Origin: Gyromitra esculenta
Taxonomy: Eukaryota > Ascomycota > Pezizomycetes > Pezizales > Discinaceae
Assembly: GCA_038503075.1 (NCBI GenBank)
Contig: JBCAML010000002.1
Coordinates: 1,922,001 to 1,986,000 of the forward strand
Length of the DNA: 64,000 bases
Reading direction: 5' to 3'
Part shown: one piece after another, positions 59,370-64,000 of the stretch
Layout of the letters: each line of letters begins with the position of its first letter
Numbering within the stretch: the stretch's first letter is position 1
Notes under the pieces: generated by a model
Database searches by the model: none
The model's input: the letters and a program-made list of their open reading frames with translations, nothing else
Told to the model about the DNA's origin: nothing
Program-made: the position numbers and the translations under genes

Positions 59370-60865
59370 ATGCCAGAAATGAATAGGATACGAAACGGTA
59401 TTCACGCCTTATTGTCACGTTCTTCTAGGAAAGGTTCGAGATCCGATGTTGCGACCGCCGCAGGACGAAAGCAACAGGACCAGAGTCCTCCCAGGCCCCA
59501 GAGTGGAGGGAAAAGGGACTCCGCGACGAAAGTCGGATTCAATGTTGTCCAAGCTCGGGTTTACACCAAAGGAGAGAGAAATAGCTATCACTACAGCCCA
59601 GTCCACGCAGTAAAACTCCCCACATTCCGAATCGATCCTCCAGACGATATTCCATTCCAACTTGATGTCACGGAACAGCTACACCAAGGTGCTTGCGTCG
59701 TCACACCTCCACCCTCACCAACTCAGAGCAAATCCTGGAATCCGCCTCTAGTCCTCACAATAGATACCAAGCAGATAGTATCTCCGAATAGGGCCCCTCC
59801 ATCACCACCTAGTTCGCCGGGTGCGGAAGTTTCCCGCATACGCAAGTCATTATCGTTTTCGGAACTTGAATATCAATCGCCTACACGCGCCCCTCCTTCT
59901 CCTCCAGCTACTCCTCTATCGCCGCCCGGTTCACCGCTCCTCGATGCTTCAGATGATGTCTTGATACATATCTTTTCATACCTAGATTCTCTACCCTCTA
60001 TGGGAGCATTGGCTCGCTCGCATCCCCGATTCAATACAGTTCTTTCCCAGAACAAGCTCTTTATTCTCCGCCGTGTAATCAGCAATTTTTCTACCTCGGC
60101 AGCGCACCTTGTTGAGCTCTTGAAGTCCAGCGAGGTTTATACAGCTAAAACATACTCTGAAAGCTACGCGTTTAGCCTCGAAGTCGTACACACCATAAAA
60201 TCTCTCATCCAGTCTCGATGTCGATTTTTCCTAGCGCGGGGGAAAATGGATTTCCAAAACAACAGAGCGGAAAAGGCATTCGACGATGCGCTCTATAATA
60301 TCTGGACTTTCTGTATACTTTTTCGCGACCGGCCGGATAAGATTGAAAGGCAAATGAAATGGTTGCGGAGGTTTGGGTCAAGGGAGCTGTTGGATATGCT
60401 GGAGATATGGCAATGTCTCGGCGTACTATTGCGGCCACTCGCCGACTGTTCGAAGCTGGCTCTAAAATACGGCATTATCCAAAGTCGGCCGCCGACAAGT
60501 AACAACACGAAATTTATACTAGAGCTAGGTAATTGAGGAGCTCCACCAATCCCTTTTGGAAATTGAAAGTATAAGGACTAACTGACTGGTGATGTGATAT
60601 AGAAGAATGGATTTCGTATGTCCAAACACGAGGTCTAGAAAATTTACTACCTATTGTCGAATGGGCTGAAAAAGAACATACTCAAAGATACACCATTGTT
60701 GTCGGCAAGGGACTTCACAAGTGGAAGAGACAACAGAAAGTACCTTATTCCCTGTTCTTAAAGGATGCAGCAAGCAAAGTATATGGGGAACTCTTATTAG
60801 CCAAGCAACTTAAACACGGAGAAATTTCACCTTCAGAGATTTGGGGCCCTACAGACCATTTCTAG
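59370..60865 (+). CDS. F-box-like protein with Pro-rich N-terminus
   Basis: Exons 59370-60528 and 60603-60865 give 473 residues. The intron is 74 nt with an ACTAACTGAC branch. Residues 1-185 are basic and Pro/Ser-rich, with a repeated RAPPSPP motif (about 141 and 172). An F-box-like segment follows at about 190-230 (LLDASDDVLIHIFSYLDSLP, then GALARSHPRFNTVL). The rest is helical (FLARGKMDFQNNRAEKAFDD, RQMKWLRRFGSRELLDMLEI) and ends WGPTDHF. F-box proteins recruit targets to SCF ubiquitin ligases through Skp1. Many fungal members of this layout are uncharacterised. The intron join is well supported, as the first exon alone stops just after the donor. Confidence 0.82.
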
Positions 60866-61657
60866 GGTATCTATCGTTTAGCTGTTTATATTTTTTTCTC
60901 GGTATCTTCTTTTCACTATGTGGATTCTTTTTTTGTGTGTGTGGCGTTTTGGTGGTTTGGCGTTATTTTGGATTGGCTACTGGGGCGCAACATTCGTTTA
61001 CGAGAAGTTCTTACCGATCCGGGTTTATGATCGATCTTACATATGTCTGCTAGCAAGCTTAGCGATAACAAATCATACTTTCATTTGTTGTCAGAATTGA
61101 AAACGATTTATTTCACGTGATGAATTGCGATTGAGGTTGGTCATGGAGATCAGTGTCTGCATTCCGCATTAGTGTCGTTTAGACACCATTGCTGTTGCTG
61201 TTGCTGTTGCTGTTGTTTATTCATTAGATGTTAACGTTCTGACACCGCTACAGAAACCATTCTTTTCTAGAATTGCCTTCCGTGTTTACCTTCAAGACCT
61301 GGCTATAGTCGAAAAGTAGACAGCCAACTAAACTTTCATGTACCATAACAGTCACTCAAAGTTCCAAACGCAATCTAGCTAGTCTGTGTATCATGTAACA
61401 ATACAGTATATCATTAACTCTTTCTGTGTACATGCCTCGTAAGTAAGTAATACTAGGTATTTTAACATTATTTATTAAATTATAAAGCTACTAATTATTG
61501 TAGTAGCAATTGTACCATAACGTTAACATGGAGACACCCCATAGGTACTTCTGGCAACATACATTTCCTACATAACCCGACTAGGATTTACGATATTTAG
61601 ATCTAGCATAAGGACAAATAATCAAACCGAGGTATTTCTAAAGCCAATCAAAACCAT
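60866..61657. other. Convergent intergenic region
   Basis: About 0.8 kb. It starts T-rich (probable 3' untranslated region), holds the GCTGTT repeat and is AT-rich near 61440-61510. No gene seen. Confidence 0.45.
61191..61227. repeat. GCTGTT repeat ending in TTTATTCATTAG
   Basis: About four GCTGTT units followed by the same TTTATTCATTAG found after the TTG repeat at 49173-49205. A GTGTC...GACAC hairpin lies just before it (61172-61186). Confidence 0.8.
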
Positions 61658-62685
61658 CTACGGCACTTTAAAATGTTCCATTTTACTGGACGAGGTACCA
61701 GCCTCCATCTCTACACATCCCGCTTTCTCTTTCTCGCCAAGTCCTCCGAGTAAATTATCATCCCAACCCAGTTGCTTTACCACAGCAAGTGCTAGTTCCT
61801 GCGAAATCGTGAGACTCGCTGTATCGTAAGGCTCATCAGGGAGATAACTCCGCAAGATTTCTCGAACATCCGTTATTGGCTGCTTCTGCGCCATTACTTT
61901 ACCTGACCAAGACCCATTGCTCTTACGCTTAAAGTTCTCTGGTATTAGTGCACTATATCTTTTCACTGGAGCTATTGGCCTCGACAACATAGGTATAAAA
62001 TCAAGCTTTGGTTTAGCAGCTATAGCTATAGTAACATCTAGACTTGACCCAACAGGTAGCGTTCCCGCAGTAACACGATTATAACTAGACCGACATATCT
62101 ACATCAGTATCAACCAAGAAAAAAGGGCGAAAAAGTCTAGGGCAGCAACCGCCTAGCTTACTGAAAGGGCTTCACCCCGACCAGAGCCGCCTCCAGCTCC
62201 TCTCTCAAAACCGCCGGAATAACAACCCTACCGGCTGAAACCCCATAATTCAGATTCCCCGAGCTAATAAAGACAGGCTTTAATTCTTCTCGTCCGCCGG
62301 CCTTCCCGACGCCCAGGCGGTCTTGGTGTTGCAGTATATAATTATGCAGCCTTGCAGCTGCTCGCAGGTCGCTCTGAACACCTTCAAGTCCCTCCATAGC
62401 TACACTAAGCAGTGTGTCGTATAGCTCGTCGCGCTGGTGCTTTTCCTGCTCGTGCTGTTTCTTGCGCTGGCGCAGGGCTTGCGACTCTTTGTCGAGCGCA
62501 ACCTGTAGATCCCCGCAGCTCGGGAACGTTTTTTGGTGAGTCAGCGGGTCTCGAGATGACGGTGCTTCCAGGACCTCGGTCTGGTCCCAGAAGTGAGGTG
62601 GGGCCTGGTCGCGTGCGTTGAGTAGGAGCAGTGTCGAGTAGTAGCACGTTTGTGGGTACGTATTAAAGGATTTAGTATTATTCAT
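61658..62685 (-). CDS. Unrecognised coiled-coil protein, 316 aa
   Basis: Exons (minus) 62685-62162 and 62084-61658 join in frame (CA|T) to give 316 residues. The intron is 77 nt with a GTAAGC donor, TACTGAT branch and CTAG acceptor. If unspliced, the first exon would stop right at the donor (175 aa). An upstream TTG is not used, and the first ATG is 62685. Residues about 55-90 form a charged helix likely to coil (LDKESQALRQRKKQHEQEKH), followed by a helical stretch DELYDTLLSVAMEGLEGV. The C-terminal part holds LRSYLPDEPYDTASLTISQE and a Gly/Glu tail. No family is recognised. It converges on the F-box-like gene. Alternative: two separate small genes. Confidence 0.5.
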
Positions 62686-64000
62686 AAAGTTTTTTTTTGG
62701 TGAATCCCACAAAGGTAGCTTGTATATATTTGTGAGCGCTTTTTTCTTTAGTTTTGTTGCTTCCGGTGAGGGGGGGGAAGGGGGGGCGAGTAGGTAGATA
62801 GGCGATCTGAATAAGTGTTTGTCAGTAAAGAAGGTGTGCTAGGTTTAAATTTGTTTGTTAACCAACTCTTCGAAAACAAAGATTTCTATGTTGGAGATGA
62901 AACATGATTCAAAGGCTACAGTTCCAAGAAGCAGCGGCCACTGTTCTATGGTTTGGTATCACGAAACCTCAACATAGTATTTAAAGGATATCACGTAGTA
63001 TTAGATTTAGGTGGCAGGTAGGAGAATCTCGGTAAGGAAAAGCCCCCTGGCGGAGAGCGATTTCTGTTCTATAATTAACTAACATAATATCTAATGGGAC
63101 ATAAACTACATAGAAATCTATACCGTACGCGTGCCAAGGGAGAAAGAGAGCATAAACGGAACAATGAAATCCAAAGTCAAACCTACGAGCAAAGAAGAAG
63201 GTTAAAATCGACCATTAATAATCAGGTGACCAATACACGTCCCAAAGACTAGGGTTGTATATAAGGCTCCCTATAAGCTCTTCTGATATGTGTTCACTCT
63301 ACATCTCGCAAACTACAACCTGGATGCCACGAAACTCTAAGATATCCAAGACAGTGTAACCGGAACAGCTCAGTCACACCCACAGGCTAGACCCTCCCTT
63401 ACGTTGAAGATTAAGTCTTCACCCATGCTTTCTGAGCTACAGTCCAGTAGAATAAGTCCTGTTTTCGACCCGAAATCTCTTACGGGAACCCCACACCCCC
63501 TACTTACGATGCCGTAGTAATTATCCATTCATCCTATTATGGATAGTCTTATAAGCATAGAGTGTGTGGAGCTTCTGCAAAGAGTTTCGGATCCGAAACG
63601 GTGTCTTTTGTTTGTTGGCATGAGCTCAGTTGGTGTTCTGCGTGAGGGATACTCTGAGCTGCGAACGCGTCCTTTGCTACTTTCAGTTTCTACTGTCTCG
63701 GAGTTCACAGGGTGGCGTGGTTTCCACGTTGGAATTTGCGAGATGAGGTGACCGTGGCTATGATTAAGCACGCTATGGATTAGTTGCTGAGTTTAGTGTT
63801 TGTGTCACGCATATTTTGCGACATAAAGCTAGCAAAGTCTAGTTGTTACGCTTTTCAATTAGTGTGTTGTATGGTCCGATTAGTAGATGTCACAGCTAGA
63901 ATGTGTATTTATTTGCACAGTACCCTATTATCCATGTAGAATAGTAATTGATCTCTGTTAGGCCCATAGATATTTCAGCGTGATAGAATTTGAGTTCTGT
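62686..64000. other. Intergenic end of the window, no gene seen
   Basis: About 1.3 kb. A G-rich tract (62770-62787, GGTGAGGGGGGGGAAGGGGG) lies 85-100 bp upstream of the coiled-coil gene's ATG, in promoter position. Short frames near 63530-63770 are not convincing. Confidence 0.45.

Overview
The window is nuclear DNA of a filamentous ascomycete (Pezizomycotina). Coding regions are split by short introns of about 50-120 nt with GTAAGT-like donors, CTAAC/CTAAT branch sites and AG acceptors. The gene set is also fungal: a fungal C2H2 regulator, a New1/Elf1-type eEF3 paralogue, a secreted oxalate decarboxylase, a DUF2235 hydrolase, ankyrin and F-box proteins, a P450 and a Baeyer-Villiger type monooxygenase. 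I cannot name the species. Fifteen protein genes plus one transposase in 64 kb is sparse, so the genome is probably expanded. No tRNA, rRNA, CRISPR or bacterial operon structure was seen. All exon joins were worked out by hand from splice signals and frame continuity.

Layout. 0.2-2.9 kb: ten-exon C2H2 zinc-finger gene (minus). 3.3-5.3 kb: small repeat nest with an 18-bp minisatellite, a 90-bp-period duplication, a 99-bp MITE and a complete Tc1/mariner element with identical 40-bp terminal inverted repeats. 7.0-9.0 kb: FAD monooxygenase (minus). 13.6-14.6 kb: ADP-ribosylglycohydrolase-like gene that has lost its metal-binding motifs. 15.7-19.2 kb: New1/Elf1 ABC-F ATPase (minus). 21.5-24.8 kb: two ankyrin-repeat genes, the second with an F-box-like segment. 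25.8-29.3 kb: chromodomain-like gene (minus) interrupted by a TAG exactly at the conserved Trp. 31.5-33.6 kb: cytochrome P450. 35.1-35.8 kb: Mpv17/PMP22 membrane protein. 35.8-42.5 kb: gene desert. 42.6-44.1 kb: oxalate decarboxylase. 46.2-48.7 kb: DUF2235 alpha/beta hydrolase with a 15-nt micro-exon. 51.5-52.5 kb: unrecognised protein (minus). 52.5-59.4 kb: second desert. 59.4-60.9 kb: F-box-like protein. 61.7-62.7 kb: unrecognised coiled-coil protein (minus).

The genes do not form one pathway. There is no polyketide synthase, NRPS or terpene synthase beside the two oxidative enzymes, so this does not read as a secondary-metabolite cluster. No clearly new multi-gene system was found. The points most worth a second look are the probable ADP-ribosylglycohydrolase pseudoenzyme, the nonsense codon in the chromodomain, the intact mariner element beside a MITE, and two unrecognised genes with well-supported splicing.
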